Assembly: GCF_017810075.1 (NCBI RefSeq)
Contig: NZ_JADNYK010000009.1
Location: forward strand, 1 to 64,000
DNA: 64,000 nt
Origin: Pseudozobellia sp. WGM2
Lineage (GTDB): Bacteria; Bacteroidota; Bacteroidia; Flavobacteriales; Flavobacteriaceae
Direction of reading: 5' to 3'
How positions within the stretch are numbered: position 1 is the stretch's first letter; each line of letters opens with the position of its first letter. The notes below the pieces were generated by a model. The model did not search any database. It worked only from the letters and a program-made list of their open reading frames with translations, and was not told where the DNA came from. This document shows positions 16,030 through 25,640 of the stretch, piece after piece. Both the position numbers and the translations under genes were made by a program.

Positions 16030-18120
16030 ATGCAAAGTTTTAGAACCGAAATAGAGAATCCTGTTGTTGAGAAGGATATCCTTGAGTTGGAAAAGAAGAT
16101 CAGACTTTTTCACGAAGGGAAGGTAGATGAGGAGAAATTCCGTAGCCTACGTTTGGCTAGGGGGGTTTACGGTCAGCGTCAGCAAGGCGTGCAGATGATT
16201 CGTATAAAACTACCCTATGGGAAGGTGACTTCACAACAGTTGAAGCGAATTTGCGATGTTTCCGATGAGTACTCTACCGGTCGATTGCATATAACCACCC
16301 GTCAAGATATACAAATTCACTACGTTGATTTGAATAGAACGCCAGAGCTTTGGGCGCAACTTGAAAAAGACGATGTGACCTTGCGTGAAGCTTGTGGTAA
16401 TACGGTAAGAAATGTAACTGCGAGTGAAACTGCTGGTATCGATGTAGATGAACCGTTTGATGTGTCGCCTTATGCTCATGGGTTGTTTCAATATTTTTTA
16501 AGAAACCCGATCAGTCAAGAAATGGGACGAAAATTTAAGGTCTCTTTCTCAGCGAGTGATGCCGATACCGGTTTATCGTACATGCATGACCTTGGTTTTA
16601 TCGCAAAAATTGAAAACGGAGTTAAAGGTTTTAAAGTGATGCTTGGTGGTGGCTTGGGTTCTCAACCCCGTCACGCCGATGTTCTTTTTGAATTTTTGGA
16701 AAGCGATAAGATTATTCCTCTTATGGATGGGGTAATTCGTGTTTTCGATAGATACGGAGAACGTAAAAGTAGAGCCAAGGCCCGTATGAAGTTCTTGATA
16801 AAGGATATTGGACTTGATGGATTTAAAGATTTATTGGCCGAGGAACAAAAGGCGGTTCCATATCAAACTTATGCTATAGACGCAGAAGCTTACCCGAAAA
16901 CAAACGTAGCTTCAGTAGAAGTTCCCAATGTGGAAATTGAAGATAAAACTGCTTTTGAAGCTTGGAAATCAACTAACATTATTCCACAGAAACAAGAGGG
17001 TTTTGTGGCCATAGGCATTAAGGTGCTTTTAGGAGATTGGTATACCGATAAGGCTAGATTATTGGCTGATTTGGTGAGCGGTTACGCCGCTGGTGAAATC
17101 CGATTGTCATTACGTCAGAATATTTTGATTCCGCATGTGAAGGAAGAATTGGTTCCTTTCTTTTACCAAGAACTTTCCAAGTTAGGTTTTGCCGAAGCGG
17201 GTTATAATAGAGCCTTAGATATCACCGCATGCCCGGGTACTGATACTTGTAATTTAGGTATCGCTAGTAGTACCGGAATTGCGGAAGAATTAGAGCGGGT
17301 CATTAAAGCAGAATATCCGCAGTACATCTCCAATGAAGATGTAGTCATAAAGATCAGTGGGTGTATGAACGCATGTGGTCAGCATAATATGGCACACATT
17401 GGTTTTCAAGGGATGAGCGTGAGAACAAAAGACAAATTGGTGGCACCGGCCCTTCAGGTATTGTTAGGTGGTGGAAATGATGGCAACGGCAACGGTCGCT
17501 TTGCCGATAAGGTGGTTAAAATACCAAGTAAGCGAGGACCTCAGGCCCTACGCTTGATATTAGATGATTATGATGCCAACGGTAAGGGTCAGTCATATGC
17601 CGATTACTATCAAGAAAAAGGGCAGATGTACTTTTACGACTTTCTAAAGCCACTTTCCGATGTGAGTGATTTAACTGCGGAAGACTTTATCGATTGGGGT
17701 AATACAGAGCGTTATGAAAAGGCTATTGGTGTCGGTGAATGTGCAGGGGTAGTTATAGATTTGATCGCCACTTTGCTTTTTGAAAGTGAAGAGAAGATTC
17801 AGAATGCCCAAGAGGCCCTAGAAGCTCAAAAATGGTCGGCCAGTATTTATTACTCCTATACCTCAATGGTAAATTCGGCAAAGGCCTTATTGACTGCCGA
17901 AAAGGCTAAGGTAAATACCCATGCCGGAATCATTAAAGATTTTGACGAAAAATTCGTGGCCTCTGGGCGTATCGAATTAGGGGGTGGTTTTCAAGATTTG
18001 GCCCTTCAATTGAATAAAAACGAGCCTACCGAAGCTTTTGCAAATAGTTATTTGAAAGATTCGCAACGGTTTTTAAAAGCTGTCGAAGCTTACAGAAAGC
18101 AAGAATTGGCAGAAGCCTAA
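16030..18120 (+). CDS. Sulfite reductase hemoprotein with C-terminal HEPN domain
   Basis: Reduces sulfite to sulfide with six electrons, using siroheme and a 4Fe-4S cluster. The 696-residue protein has the two-fold nitrite/sulfite reductase fold. STGRLHITTRQDIQIHYV (near residue 77) is the first siroheme-binding signature. Cys401 and Cys407 (CPGTDTC) and Cys445 and Cys449 (CMNAC) are the cluster ligands. After about residue 571 there is an extra helical domain of about 125 residues with the HEPN pattern (YYSYTSMVNSAKALL). Such an appendage is absent from enterobacterial CysI. Nitrite reductase is the alternative, but the cys operon context favours sulfite. The next two genes supply siroheme precursor and electrons. 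Confidence 0.88.
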   Translation: MQSFRTEIENPVVEKDILELEKKIRLFHEGKVDEEKFRSLRLARGVYGQRQQGVQMIRIKLPYGKVTSQQLKRICDVSDEYSTGRLHITTRQDIQIHYVDLNRTPELWAQLEKDDVTLREACGNTVRNVTASETAGIDVDEPFDVSPYAHGLFQYFLRNPISQEMGRKFKVSFSASDADTGLSYMHDLGFIAKIENGVKGFKVMLGGGLGSQPRHADVLFEFLESDKIIPLMDGVIRVFDRYGERKSRAKARMKFLIKDIGLDGFKDLLAEEQKAVPYQTYAIDAEAYPKTNVASVEVPNVEIEDKTAFEAWKSTNIIPQKQEGFVAIGIKVLLGDWYTDKARLLADLVSGYAAGEIRLSLRQNILIPHVKEELVPFFYQELSKLGFAEAGYNRALDITACPGTDTCNLGIASSTGIAEELERVIKAEYPQYISNEDVVIKISGCMNACGQHNMAHIGFQGMSVRTKDKLVAPALQVLLGGGNDGNGNGRFADKVVKIPSKRGPQALRLILDDYDANGKGQSYADYYQEKGQMYFYDFLKPLSDVSDLTAEDFIDWGNTERYEKAIGVGECAGVVIDLIATLLFESEEKIQNAQEALEAQKWSASIYYSYTSMVNSAKALLTAEKAKVNTHAGIIKDFDEKFVASGRIELGGGFQDLALQLNKNEPTEAFANSYLKDSQRFLKAVEAYRKQELAEA

Positions 18121-18123
18121 TTG

Positions 18124-18936
18124 ATGGATAAGAGCAACAAGACATATAACAATTTTAGGTTCGAGTCGGCAAAATGCTCCCATTCTGGCCAGCTTACAGT
18201 TGTAGGCGCAGGTCCGGGTGATGTTGAATTGATTACCCTAAAGGCGATCAAGGCGCTTGAGTCTGCCGATGTAGTTTTGTACGATGCCTTGGTAGCTTCT
18301 GAACTATTGGAGTATGCCCCTACTGCCGAACAAATTTTCGTAGGTAAACGTAAAGGTTGTTATTCGTACCAGCAAGAGCAGATCAATGAGCTCATTGTAA
18401 ATCGAGCGTTGTCTGGCAAGCATGTGATAAGATTAAAAGGAGGTGATCCTTTTGTGTTTGGCCGCGGTGCCGAAGAAATGGAGTATGCTGCCGAACATGG
18501 GTTGAAGACAGCTATGGTGCCCGGTATTTCATCATGTCTATCGGTTCCGGCATCGCAGAATATTCCGGTGACCAAAAGAGGTGCCGCAGAGAGTTTTTGG
18601 GTCATTACGGGCACGACCAAAGAACATAAGCTATCGGGCGATGTGGCATTGGCCGCTAAAAGTAACGCTACGGTCGTTATTTTGATGGGCATGTCAAAAT
18701 TAGGTCAGATAGTAGAGTTGTTCAAGAAAGAAGGTAAGTCTGAAACTCCAATAGCCATTGTTCAAAATGGTACTAGAAAAGATGAAAAAGTAGGAGTGGC
18801 CACCATGGCCACCATCGAGGCCGAAGTAGCCGAAAAAGAATTGACAAACCCTGCTATTATTATAATCGGGGAAGTAGTACGACATCGAGCCCGGTTAAAT
18901 GAAATTGTCAGAAATCAAGAATTAGAGTTAAGTTAA
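18124..18936 (+). CDS. cobA: Uroporphyrinogen-III C-methyltransferase
   Basis: SAM-dependent methylation of uroporphyrinogen III to precorrin-2, the first step toward siroheme. The 270-residue protein shows VGAGPGDVELITLKA near residue 23, the YDALVA segment, RLKGGDPFVFGRGAEE near 101 and VPGISS near 130, all SUMT signatures. The N-terminus is about 20 residues longer than usual. No HemD or CysG-type dehydrogenase domain is fused. The ATG at 18124 follows the sulfite reductase stop by three bases, so the pair is surely cotranscribed. The function is to supply siroheme to that reductase. Confidence 0.93.
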   Translation: MDKSNKTYNNFRFESAKCSHSGQLTVVGAGPGDVELITLKAIKALESADVVLYDALVASELLEYAPTAEQIFVGKRKGCYSYQQEQINELIVNRALSGKHVIRLKGGDPFVFGRGAEEMEYAAEHGLKTAMVPGISSCLSVPASQNIPVTKRGAAESFWVITGTTKEHKLSGDVALAAKSNATVVILMGMSKLGQIVELFKKEGKSETPIAIVQNGTRKDEKVGVATMATIEAEVAEKELTNPAIIIIGEVVRHRARLNEIVRNQELELS

Positions 18937-18941
18937 GCGAT

Positions 18942-20003
18942 ATGATAAAAACAGATGTATTAATAATTGGTGCAGGCCCAACAGGTCTTTTTACGGTATT
19001 TGAAGCGGGATTACTGAAACTAAAATGCCACTTAATAGATGCGTTGGCCCAGCCAGGCGGACAATGTTCTGAAATATATCCGAAGAAACCGATTTATGAT
19101 ATTCCGGCATTTCCGGAAATTCTTGCTGGTACCTTGGTTGATAACCTAATGGAGCAAATCAAGCCTTTCGAGCCCGGTTTTACGATGGGTGAACGTGCCG
19201 AAACGTTAGATAAGCAAGAAGACGGTTCATTTATCGTAACGACCAATAAGGGTACTGAGCATCATGCGGCGGTTGTTGTCATTGCTGGAGGTTTAGGCTC
19301 TTTCGAACCTAGAAAACCACCTATTTCAAATATTGTTGATTTTGAAGACAAGGGTGTGGCTTATATGATCAAGGACCCGGAAGTTTATAGAGATAAAAAA
19401 GTTTTGATAGCCGGTGGTGGTGATTCCGCTTTGGACTGGGCTATTTTCTTGGCCGATGTGGCTTCTGAAGTTTCTTTGGTTCACCGTAGAAAAGAATTTC
19501 GTGGGGCTTTAGATTCTGTTGAAAAAGCCAGAGAGCTGGCAAAATTGGGCAAAATCAAGCTTTTTACCGAAGCGGAGGTGAAAACCTTATACGGTGATGA
19601 CCACCTAGAGGCTGTTGTGGTTAAACATAACGATGCCGAGAAAGGCGAAACTTATGTTGAAGTCGATCAGTTTATACCTCTTTTCGGCCTTTCGCCAAAA
19701 TTAGGCCCGATCGGTGATTGGGGGCTTGAAATAGAGCGTAATGCCATTAAGGTTAATAATGCCAAAGACTATCAAACGAATATACCTGGTGTATTTGCCA
19801 TTGGTGATGTGAATACCTACGAAGGTAAATTGAAATTGATTTTATCCGGTTTCCACGAAGCTGCGGTAATGTGCCAATATGCCTACCAGATTATAAACCC
19901 TGACAAACGTTTTGTGATGAAGTATACTACTGTTGGTGGGGTGACCGGTTTTGATGGTTCTAAAAAAGAAGCGAAGAAAGAAGTGGTACAGAGTATTTCG
20001 TAA
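18942..20003 (+). CDS. Ferredoxin/flavodoxin-NADP reductase (thioredoxin reductase-like type)
   Basis: This 353-residue flavoprotein has an N-terminal FAD-binding motif (IIGAGPTGL near residue 7), a second dinucleotide motif for NADPH (IAGGGDSALDWA near 157) and GVFAIGDVNTYEGKLKLI near 285. It lacks the CxxC of thioredoxin reductase and has PGGQCSEIYPKKPIYDIP instead, the pattern of YumC-type ferredoxin-NADP reductases. It lies 5 bp after cobA and is the last gene of the sulfate operon. It most likely delivers electrons from NADPH, via ferredoxin, to the sulfite reductase. A terminator follows 42 bp later. Confidence 0.88.
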   Translation: MIKTDVLIIGAGPTGLFTVFEAGLLKLKCHLIDALAQPGGQCSEIYPKKPIYDIPAFPEILAGTLVDNLMEQIKPFEPGFTMGERAETLDKQEDGSFIVTTNKGTEHHAAVVVIAGGLGSFEPRKPPISNIVDFEDKGVAYMIKDPEVYRDKKVLIAGGGDSALDWAIFLADVASEVSLVHRRKEFRGALDSVEKARELAKLGKIKLFTEAEVKTLYGDDHLEAVVVKHNDAEKGETYVEVDQFIPLFGLSPKLGPIGDWGLEIERNAIKVNNAKDYQTNIPGVFAIGDVNTYEGKLKLILSGFHEAAVMCQYAYQIINPDKRFVMKYTTVGGVTGFDGSKKEAKKEVVQSIS

Positions 20004-20045
20004 GAAATAATCTTTACTTGATTAAGTTTTAATATTAGTGTAACG

Positions 20046-20078
20046 ACCTTCCGATAGCTATTGCTTCGGAAGGTTTTG
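20046..20078 (+). terminator. Intrinsic terminator of the sulfate-assimilation operon
   Basis: ACCTTCCGA (20046-20054) pairs with TCGGAAGGT (20066-20074) in a 9-bp stem followed by TTTTG. It closes the operon after the reductase gene. Confidence 0.75.
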
Positions 20079-20162
20079 TACATTTTAAAAAAAGTCGGGG
20101 TTTGCTTGTTTTTGGCTAAGCCTTGACGTTACTTTGCAGCCGTTCATTTATACACTGAAATC

Positions 20163-20269
20163 GTTATCAAGAAAGGTGGAGGGACTAGACCCTTTGAAGC
20201 CTTGGCAACCCTTTTCTTATAAAGAAGGTGCTACATTCTATCCTTGTAAATAATGCATGGACAGATAAC
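20163..20269 (+). ncRNA. SAM-I riboswitch (S box) upstream of metH
   Basis: P1 is GTTATC (20163-20168) with GATAAC (20264-20269). The core GGTGGAGGGACTAGACCC, TTTGAAGCC, GGCAACC and GGTGCTA is in the standard order and closely resembles the copy at 5804-5923. A weak hairpin with TTTTTTT follows at about 20276-20307 and could be the terminator of the expression platform. A near-consensus -7 box (TTACTTTG) lies about 40 bp upstream. Confidence 0.92.
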
Positions 20270-20407
20270 AAAATGCGACAGCTCTTGTCCGTTGGTTTTT
20301 TTCTTGCTTGATATTGATTTAACTATGAATTCATCCGTTTGCAACAGTAGTTCTTATAGATGTAATTGAGGTAGTGTTTTTGAGTGAACCTGAGAATTTG
20401 AACATTG

Positions 20408-21409
20408 ATGACAAGAATACAAGATATATTAGAGGAACGAATATTGGTTTTGGATGGTGCCATGGGTACTATGCTACAGCGCTATAAGTTTACTGAAGAA
20501 GATTTTAGGGGAGAGCGTTTCAAAGATTGGCAACATCCACTTCAAGGCAATAACGACTTGCTGTCGCTTACTCAACCAGAAGCTATAGCAGAGGTACACC
20601 GTAAATATTTTGCCGCGGGGGCCGATATTGTTGAGACAAATACGTTCTCGGGCACTACAATAGCCATGGCCGATTACCATATGGAAGACTTGGTGTACGA
20701 ACTCAATTATGAGTCGGCCAGAATCGCCAAAATGGTGGCAGATGAATTTACCGAGAAAGAACCGAACAAACCGAGATTCGTTGCCGGTAGTATTGGGCCT
20801 ACGAATAAAACGGCAAGTATGTCTCCTGATGTTAATGACCCAGGTTTTCGGGCCGTTTCTTTTGATGAGTTGAGAATAGCTTATAAACAACAGGTAGAAG
20901 CCCTACTTGATGGGGGTTCCGATATTTTATTGGTGGAAACAATTTTTGATACTTTAAATGCCAAGGCCGCACTTTTTGCCATAGAAGAAGTTAAGGAAGA
21001 GCGTAAAATAGACCCACCGATTATGGTGAGCGGTACGATTACCGATGCTTCCGGTAGAACATTATCCGGTCAAACGGCAGAAGCTTTTCTGATATCCATA
21101 TCGCATATTCCGATTTTATCGGTTGGTTTTAATTGTGCTTTAGGGGCCAATCAATTGGTACCTCACTTAGAGGTCTTGTCTTCAAAAACGAATCATGCGG
21201 TATCGGCGCACCCCAATGCAGGTTTGCCCAATGCCTTTGGTGAATATGATGAGACTCCAGAACAAATGGCGGAACAGATAAAGGAATATGTAGAAAAGGG
21301 CTTGGTGAATATTGTTGGTGGCTGTTGTGGCACTACTCCAGAACACATTACGGCCATTGCCAATCTGATCAGTAAATATGACCCCCGATCTATGATGGTC
21401 GAAAATTGA
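20408..21409 (+). CDS. metH: Methionine synthase, homocysteine-binding part
   Basis: N-terminal module of cobalamin-dependent methionine synthase encoded as its own 333-residue protein. It binds homocysteine through zinc. The ligands are visible in VGFNCALGA near residue 245 and [10 protein letters not shown] near residue 308. [10 protein letters not shown] near residue 15 is the family opening. The remaining modules are in the next gene, 105 bp downstream. The ATG at 20408 is used; an in-frame TTG lies one codon before it. Expression is probably shut off by SAM through the riboswitch at 20163-20269. Confidence 0.92.
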   Translation: MTRIQDILEERILVLDGAMGTMLQRYKFTEEDFRGERFKDWQHPLQGNNDLLSLTQPEAIAEVHRKYFAAGADIVETNTFSGTTIAMADYHMEDLVYELNYESARIAKMVADEFTEKEPNKPRFVAGSIGPTNKTASMSPDVNDPGFRAVSFDELRIAYKQQVEALLDGGSDILLVETIFDTLNAKAALFAIEEVKEERKIDPPIMVSGTITDASGRTLSGQTAEAFLISISHIPILSVGFNCALGANQLVPHLEVLSSKTNHAVSAHPNAGLPNAFGEYDETPEQMAEQIKEYVEKGLVNIVGGCCGTTPEHITAIANLISKYDPRSMMVEN

Positions 21410-21428
21410 GGGTTGTTTGTTGGGTAAG

Positions 21429-21518
21429 ATGTTCGAGAAGTATACTATGGATGATAAGGCAAATAGAAAAATTAAAAATGTGTTGAATGATTTCGTCAAC
21501 ATTTATAAAAAATTATGA
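21429..21518 (+). CDS. Possible 29-residue peptide coupled to the second metH gene
   Basis: An ATG frame of 29 codons (begins [20 protein letters not shown]) fills the gap between the two metH genes. Its TGA overlaps the start codon of the second gene (ATGA, 21515-21518), the arrangement expected for translational coupling. The peptide is rich in Lys, Asn and Asp and matches nothing I know. It may be chance. Confidence 0.25.
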   Translation: MFEKYTMDDKANRKIKNVLNDFVNIYKKL

Positions 21519-24205
21519 GTAACGAAAAACGTTTTCTGCGTTTAAGTGGCTTAGAGCCTTTAGTGGTCACCCCTGATACGAACTTTATCAACGTGGGGGA
21601 ACGTACCAATGTGGCGGGTTCAAGAAAGTTTTTGCGCCTAATAAAAGAAGAAAAGTTCGAAGAAGCTTTAGATGTAGCGAGAGAGCAGGTAGAAGGGGGT
21701 GCCCAGATTATTGATATTAATATGGATGATGGCCTCATCGATGGTAAAGAGGCTATGGTTAAGTTTTTGAACCTTGTTATTGCCGAACCTGATATCGCCC
21801 GTGTTCCGATAATGATCGACAGTTCAAAGTGGGAGATTATCGAAGCAGGTCTGCAAGTAGTTCAGGGCAAATCGGTGGTGAACTCTATCAGCTTGAAAGA
21901 GGGTAAGGAAGAATTTCTGCACCATGCCAAATTAATCAAACGTTACGGGGCTGCCGTTATCGTAATGGCCTTCGATGAGGTGGGTCAGGCAGATACATAT
22001 GACCGACGTATTGAAATTTGTAAGCGTTCGTACGATATTTTGGTCAACGAGGTGAATTTTGCGCCCGAAGACATTATTTTCGACCTTAATATTTTCCCCG
22101 TGGCCACAGGTATGGATGAGCACAAGCTCAATGCCATAGATTTTATCGAAGCCACACGTTGGGTACGTGAAAACCTGCCCCATGCCAATGTGAGTGGTGG
22201 GGTTAGTAACGTGTCGTTCTCATTTCGGGGCAATAACCCTGTGCGGGAAGCCATGCACTCTGTTTTTCTTTATCACGCCATAAAGGCGGGTATGAATATG
22301 GGTATTGTAAACCCGAGCATGCTCGAGGTCTATGACGATATTCCGAAAGATTTATTGGAAATGGTCGAAGATGTCATCTTGAACAGAAGAGATGACGCAA
22401 CCGAACGCCTTCTTGATTTTGCTGACTCCGTGGTGGGTAAGGCAAAAGAGAGTAAGGTCGATTTATCATGGAGGGAAGAACCGTTACAAGACAGAATTAC
22501 ACGAGCACTGGTGAAAGGTATCGATCAATACATTCTAGAAGATGTCGAGGAAGCTCGACAAGCGTCTGATAAACCCATCGAGGTAATCGAAGGTCATTTG
22601 ATGATTGGCATGAACGTGGTGGGCGACCTTTTCGGTAGCGGAAAAATGTTCTTGCCCCAAGTGGTGAAATCAGCACGGGTCATGAAAAAAGCAGTGGCCT
22701 ATCTTCTACCGTACATCGAAGAAGAGAAATTGAAAAACCCGCAGGTGGGCGACGACAAGGGAAATGGCAAAATACTCATGGCGACCGTAAAGGGTGATGT
22801 GCACGATATCGGCAAGAATATCGTGAGTGTAGTCTTGGCCTGCAACAACTATGAAATCGTAGACCTCGGTGTGATGGTGCCACCGGAGAAAATTATTGAA
22901 ACTGCCATTAAAGAAAATGTGGATATTATCGGCTTGAGTGGACTCATTACTCCTTCATTGGATGAGATGGTGCACTTGGCCAAAGAAATGGAGCGTAAGA
23001 GCTTTAAAGTGCCTTTGTTGATTGGTGGGGCGACTACAAGCAAGGCGCATACCGCGGTTAAAATCGACCCCCAATATAGCAATGCCGTAGTTCATGTAAA
23101 CGATGCCTCAAGAGCAGTGACCGTGGTGGGCGATCTTTTGCAAAAAGAAACTTCCGGAACCTATAAGAATACCATCAAGGAAGATTACAATGTATTCAGG
23201 GAAAAATTCTTGAACCGTTCACAGCATAAAGAATACAAGTCGCTTGAAACAGCAAGAAAAAACAAGTTTCAGATTGACTGGGAGCAATCAGAGATTGTGA
23301 AACCCAAGAAATTGGGCATTCAGGTTATAGAGGATATTGATATGGAAGCATTGCTTCCGTTCATTGATTGGACACCGTTTTTCAGAAGTTGGGAACTTCA
23401 TGGCCGTTATCCTGATATTCTAAAGGATAAAGTGGTTGGTGAGCAGGCCACCGAGCTTTTCGCCGATGCACAAAATATGCTGAAAGAGGTTTTGGCCAAT
23501 AAAAAGCTATCGGGAAAAGGAATTTTCGGTCTCTTCCCGGCAAATACCTTATCGAACGATGATGATATTGAAGTTGAGGTAGAAGGAGAACAATTCATCT
23601 TTAGAACCCTTCGGCAACAATTGCAACGAAGGCAAGGGGTGCCAGATTATGCCTTGGCCGATTTTATCGCCCCGAAAAGCTCGGGTAGAGAAGATTATAT
23701 GGGTTGCTTCTGTGTTACCACAGGTTTCGGAACCGAAGAAATTGCTGAAAAATACCGAAAAGACCTCGATGATTATAACTCGATTATGATCAAGGCACTT
23801 TCCGACCGATTGGCAGAAGCTTTCGCAGAGTATTTGCACGAAAAGGTAAGAACAGAGTATTGGGGCTATGCTTCGGATGAAAATTTGGATAATGAAGCCT
23901 TGATAGAAGAAAAATACAAAGGTATCCGTCCTGCTCCTGGCTATCCTGCGTGCCCTGATCATTTAGAAAAATTGACCATTTGGGATGCTTTAAAGGTGGA
24001 AGAACGAATTGGAGTGAAATTGACGGATAGTTTGGCCATGTTGCCTGCTTCTTCGGTTTCGGGCTACTATTTCGGTAATGCTGAATCACGTTATTTTGGG
24101 TTGGGTAAAATAAAAGAGGATCAAGTTCGAGATTTTGCCAAACGAAAAAATATTGATTACGAATATGCCGCCAAATGGCTTGCCCCGAATATTGCGGACA
24201 ATTAA
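21515..24205 (+). CDS. metH: Methionine synthase, folate/cobalamin/activation part
   Basis: An 896-residue protein carrying the other modules of cobalamin-dependent methionine synthase, which transfers methyl from methyltetrahydrofolate to homocysteine. In order: pterin-binding domain ([14 protein letters not shown] near residue 26, then DINMDDG), helical cap, B12-binding domain with DVHDIGKN near residue 429 whose His ligates cobalt, SGLITPS, and the C-terminal SAM-dependent reactivation domain ([12 protein letters not shown] near 805). It must assemble with the separate homocysteine-binding protein encoded upstream. MetF, further downstream, supplies methyltetrahydrofolate. Confidence 0.95.
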   Translation: MSNEKRFLRLSGLEPLVVTPDTNFINVGERTNVAGSRKFLRLIKEEKFEEALDVAREQVEGGAQIIDINMDDGLIDGKEAMVKFLNLVIAEPDIARVPIMIDSSKWEIIEAGLQVVQGKSVVNSISLKEGKEEFLHHAKLIKRYGAAVIVMAFDEVGQADTYDRRIEICKRSYDILVNEVNFAPEDIIFDLNIFPVATGMDEHKLNAIDFIEATRWVRENLPHANVSGGVSNVSFSFRGNNPVREAMHSVFLYHAIKAGMNMGIVNPSMLEVYDDIPKDLLEMVEDVILNRRDDATERLLDFADSVVGKAKESKVDLSWREEPLQDRITRALVKGIDQYILEDVEEARQASDKPIEVIEGHLMIGMNVVGDLFGSGKMFLPQVVKSARVMKKAVAYLLPYIEEEKLKNPQVGDDKGNGKILMATVKGDVHDIGKNIVSVVLACNNYEIVDLGVMVPPEKIIETAIKENVDIIGLSGLITPSLDEMVHLAKEMERKSFKVPLLIGGATTSKAHTAVKIDPQYSNAVVHVNDASRAVTVVGDLLQKETSGTYKNTIKEDYNVFREKFLNRSQHKEYKSLETARKNKFQIDWEQSEIVKPKKLGIQVIEDIDMEALLPFIDWTPFFRSWELHGRYPDILKDKVVGEQATELFADAQNMLKEVLANKKLSGKGIFGLFPANTLSNDDDIEVEVEGEQFIFRTLRQQLQRRQGVPDYALADFIAPKSSGREDYMGCFCVTTGFGTEEIAEKYRKDLDDYNSIMIKALSDRLAEAFAEYLHEKVRTEYWGYASDENLDNEALIEEKYKGIRPAPGYPACPDHLEKLTIWDALKVEERIGVKLTDSLAMLPASSVSGYYFGNAESRYFGLGKIKEDQVRDFAKRKNIDYEYAAKWLAPNIADN

Positions 24206-24215
24206 AGGTTGTGAA

Positions 24216-24458
24216 ATGAAAAAATTTATAGAGGTTCATTTGGGCAGTCACAGTATCAGCCATGGCTACGATGAAAATAATGTAGAGGTTGAAGAAAGTG
24301 TATCGGTAAAGGGGTTTTCAAAGAAATTGGTTGCTGTAGATAGAATAAAATCGTTGAGCGATAAACACCTGCTTACCGATTATTTAGATGGGCGATGGAT
24401 TTATTGGGAGTACCAAGAAGAGTATAACGAGCTGAGAAAATTGCTTTTGGAAGATTAG
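24216..24458 (+). CDS. Small hypothetical protein in the met operon
   Basis: This 80-residue soluble protein starts at the ATG at 24216, 10 bp after the metH stop. It is acidic, with a hydrophobic core pattern (KKFIEVHL, KKLVAVDRIKSL, WIYWEYQEEYNELRKLLLED). It has no cysteines, no signal peptide and no motif I recognise. The start shown avoids a longer frame that overlaps metH. Position between metH and metF suggests co-expression with methionine synthesis. No function is proposed. Confidence 0.6.
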   Translation: MKKFIEVHLGSHSISHGYDENNVEVEESVSVKGFSKKLVAVDRIKSLSDKHLLTDYLDGRWIYWEYQEEYNELRKLLLED

Positions 24459-24463
24459 ATAAG

Positions 24464-24550
24464 ACTAGCGCTAGGGATAGAGGCGGTATCTTTTGAGTTT
24501 TGAAACTCAAAAATAAAGACGAAAGCCCGGCCGCATGGCAGCGCCCAAAA
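24464..24550 (+). ncRNA. Structured intergenic element, resembling a recurrent Flavobacteriaceae motif
   Basis: An outer stem GCGCT (24468-24472) with AGCGC (24540-24544) encloses a perfect 10-bp hairpin TTTTGAGTTT/AAACTCAAAA (24491-24500, 24503-24512). The flanks GCGCTAGGGATAGAGGCGG and GAAAGCCCGGCCGC resemble, from memory, a repeated intergenic element in Flavobacteriaceae genomes, possibly the Flavo-1 RNA family. The variable inner hairpin and fixed flanks fit that picture. It lies between the small hypothetical gene and metF. Confidence 0.5.
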
Positions 24551-24591
24551 TAAGTAGATAAAAGAAAGAGTTTAGCAGATATTCAAATTCA

Positions 24592-25545
24592 ATGAAGATA
24601 ACCGACCATATTAATAATGCAAAAGGGAAAACCTTATTTTCCTTTGAAATTATACCGCCTGTTAAGGGGAAGAACATTCAAGAGCTTTATAATAACATTG
24701 ATCCGTTGATGGAGTTTAAACCTCCGTTTATTGATGTGACCACTTCACGTGAAGAATATGTTTATATCGATAGAGATGGGCTGTTAGATAAAAAATTGAC
24801 CAGAATGAGACCGGGTACGGTCGGTATTTGTGCATCGATCAAACATAAATATGAAGTCGATACGGTACCGCATGTGCTTTGTGGTGGTTTTACTAAAGAA
24901 GAAACAGAGTACCTTTTGGTCGATTGCCATTACTTAGGTATCGATAATATTATGGCTTTGCGTGGAGATGCCATGCGTGAGGAGCAATATTTTAAACCGA
25001 CCAAAGGCGGGCATAACTATGCGGTCGATTTGGTTAAGCAAGTACACGAGTTGAACTGCGGCAACTATTTGCACGATATGGTCGAAACCGACAATTGCGC
25101 CAATTTCTGTATTGGTGTCGCCGGCTACCCTGAAAAACATTTAGAAGCGCCTTCTTTGAAATCAGATTTAAAGCGATTGAAGGAAAAGGTAGATGCGGGT
25201 GCCGATTATGTGGTAACCCAAATGTTCTTCGATAATCAGAAATATTTTGAGTTCGTAGAGGCTGCCAAAGCGATGGATATCAATGTACCGATTATACCGG
25301 GCATAAAACCTATTGCCGTAAAAAGGCATCTACAGCTGTTGCCACAAGTTTTCAAAATTGATTTGCCTCAAGACCTTATCGATGCCGTTGATGCTTGTAG
25401 TACAAACAAAGAAGTACGGCAAGTGGGGGTGGAGTGGTGCATTCAACAATCTAAAGAATTGAAAGATGCCGGCGTACCTGTACTGCATTATTATTCTATG
25501 GGTAAATCTGATAACATCAAGGCTATCGCCGATAAATTATTCTAA
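24592..25545 (+). CDS. metF: 5,10-methylenetetrahydrofolate reductase
   Basis: Reduces methylenetetrahydrofolate to methyltetrahydrofolate, the methyl donor of MetH. The 317-residue TIM-barrel flavoprotein has FSFEIIPPVKG near residue 16 (the catalytic Glu region), DVTTSRE, NIMALRGD near 121 and VVTQMFFDN near 205. Length is typical of the bacterial enzyme. It follows metH and the structured element on the same strand and ends just before a strong terminator, so it is probably the last gene of the SAM-I-controlled metH unit. Confidence 0.95.
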   Translation: MKITDHINNAKGKTLFSFEIIPPVKGKNIQELYNNIDPLMEFKPPFIDVTTSREEYVYIDRDGLLDKKLTRMRPGTVGICASIKHKYEVDTVPHVLCGGFTKEETEYLLVDCHYLGIDNIMALRGDAMREEQYFKPTKGGHNYAVDLVKQVHELNCGNYLHDMVETDNCANFCIGVAGYPEKHLEAPSLKSDLKRLKEKVDAGADYVVTQMFFDNQKYFEFVEAAKAMDINVPIIPGIKPIAVKRHLQLLPQVFKIDLPQDLIDAVDACSTNKEVRQVGVEWCIQQSKELKDAGVPVLHYYSMGKSDNIKAIADKLF

Positions 25546-25565
25546 TCACTACGGTGAAGATTTAG

Positions 25566-25592
25566 GCGGCCCAATCGGGCCGCTTCTTTTTT
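25566..25592 (+). terminator. Intrinsic terminator after metF
   Basis: GCGGCCC (25566-25572), AATC loop, GGGCCGC (25577-25583), then TTCTTTTTT. It is a compact, GC-rich stem with a T-run. Confidence 0.9.
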
Positions 25593-25626
25593 GAGAAAGG
25601 GTGCTTTCTATTTCGATGTAGCTGTT

Positions 25627-25634
25627 TAACTTTG
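25627..25634 (+). promoter_or_regulatory. Predicted -7 element, near-leaderless promoter
   Basis: TAACTTTG matches TAnnTTTG and lies only seven bases before the ATG at 25641, so the mRNA would begin at or next to the start codon. Confidence 0.55.
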
Positions 25635-25640
25635 CCTCCC

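Noticed and set aside
23790-24263. 157-residue minus-strand frame at the end of metH
   Set aside because: Antisense to the well-supported reactivation domain of metH; composition untypical of real proteins here.
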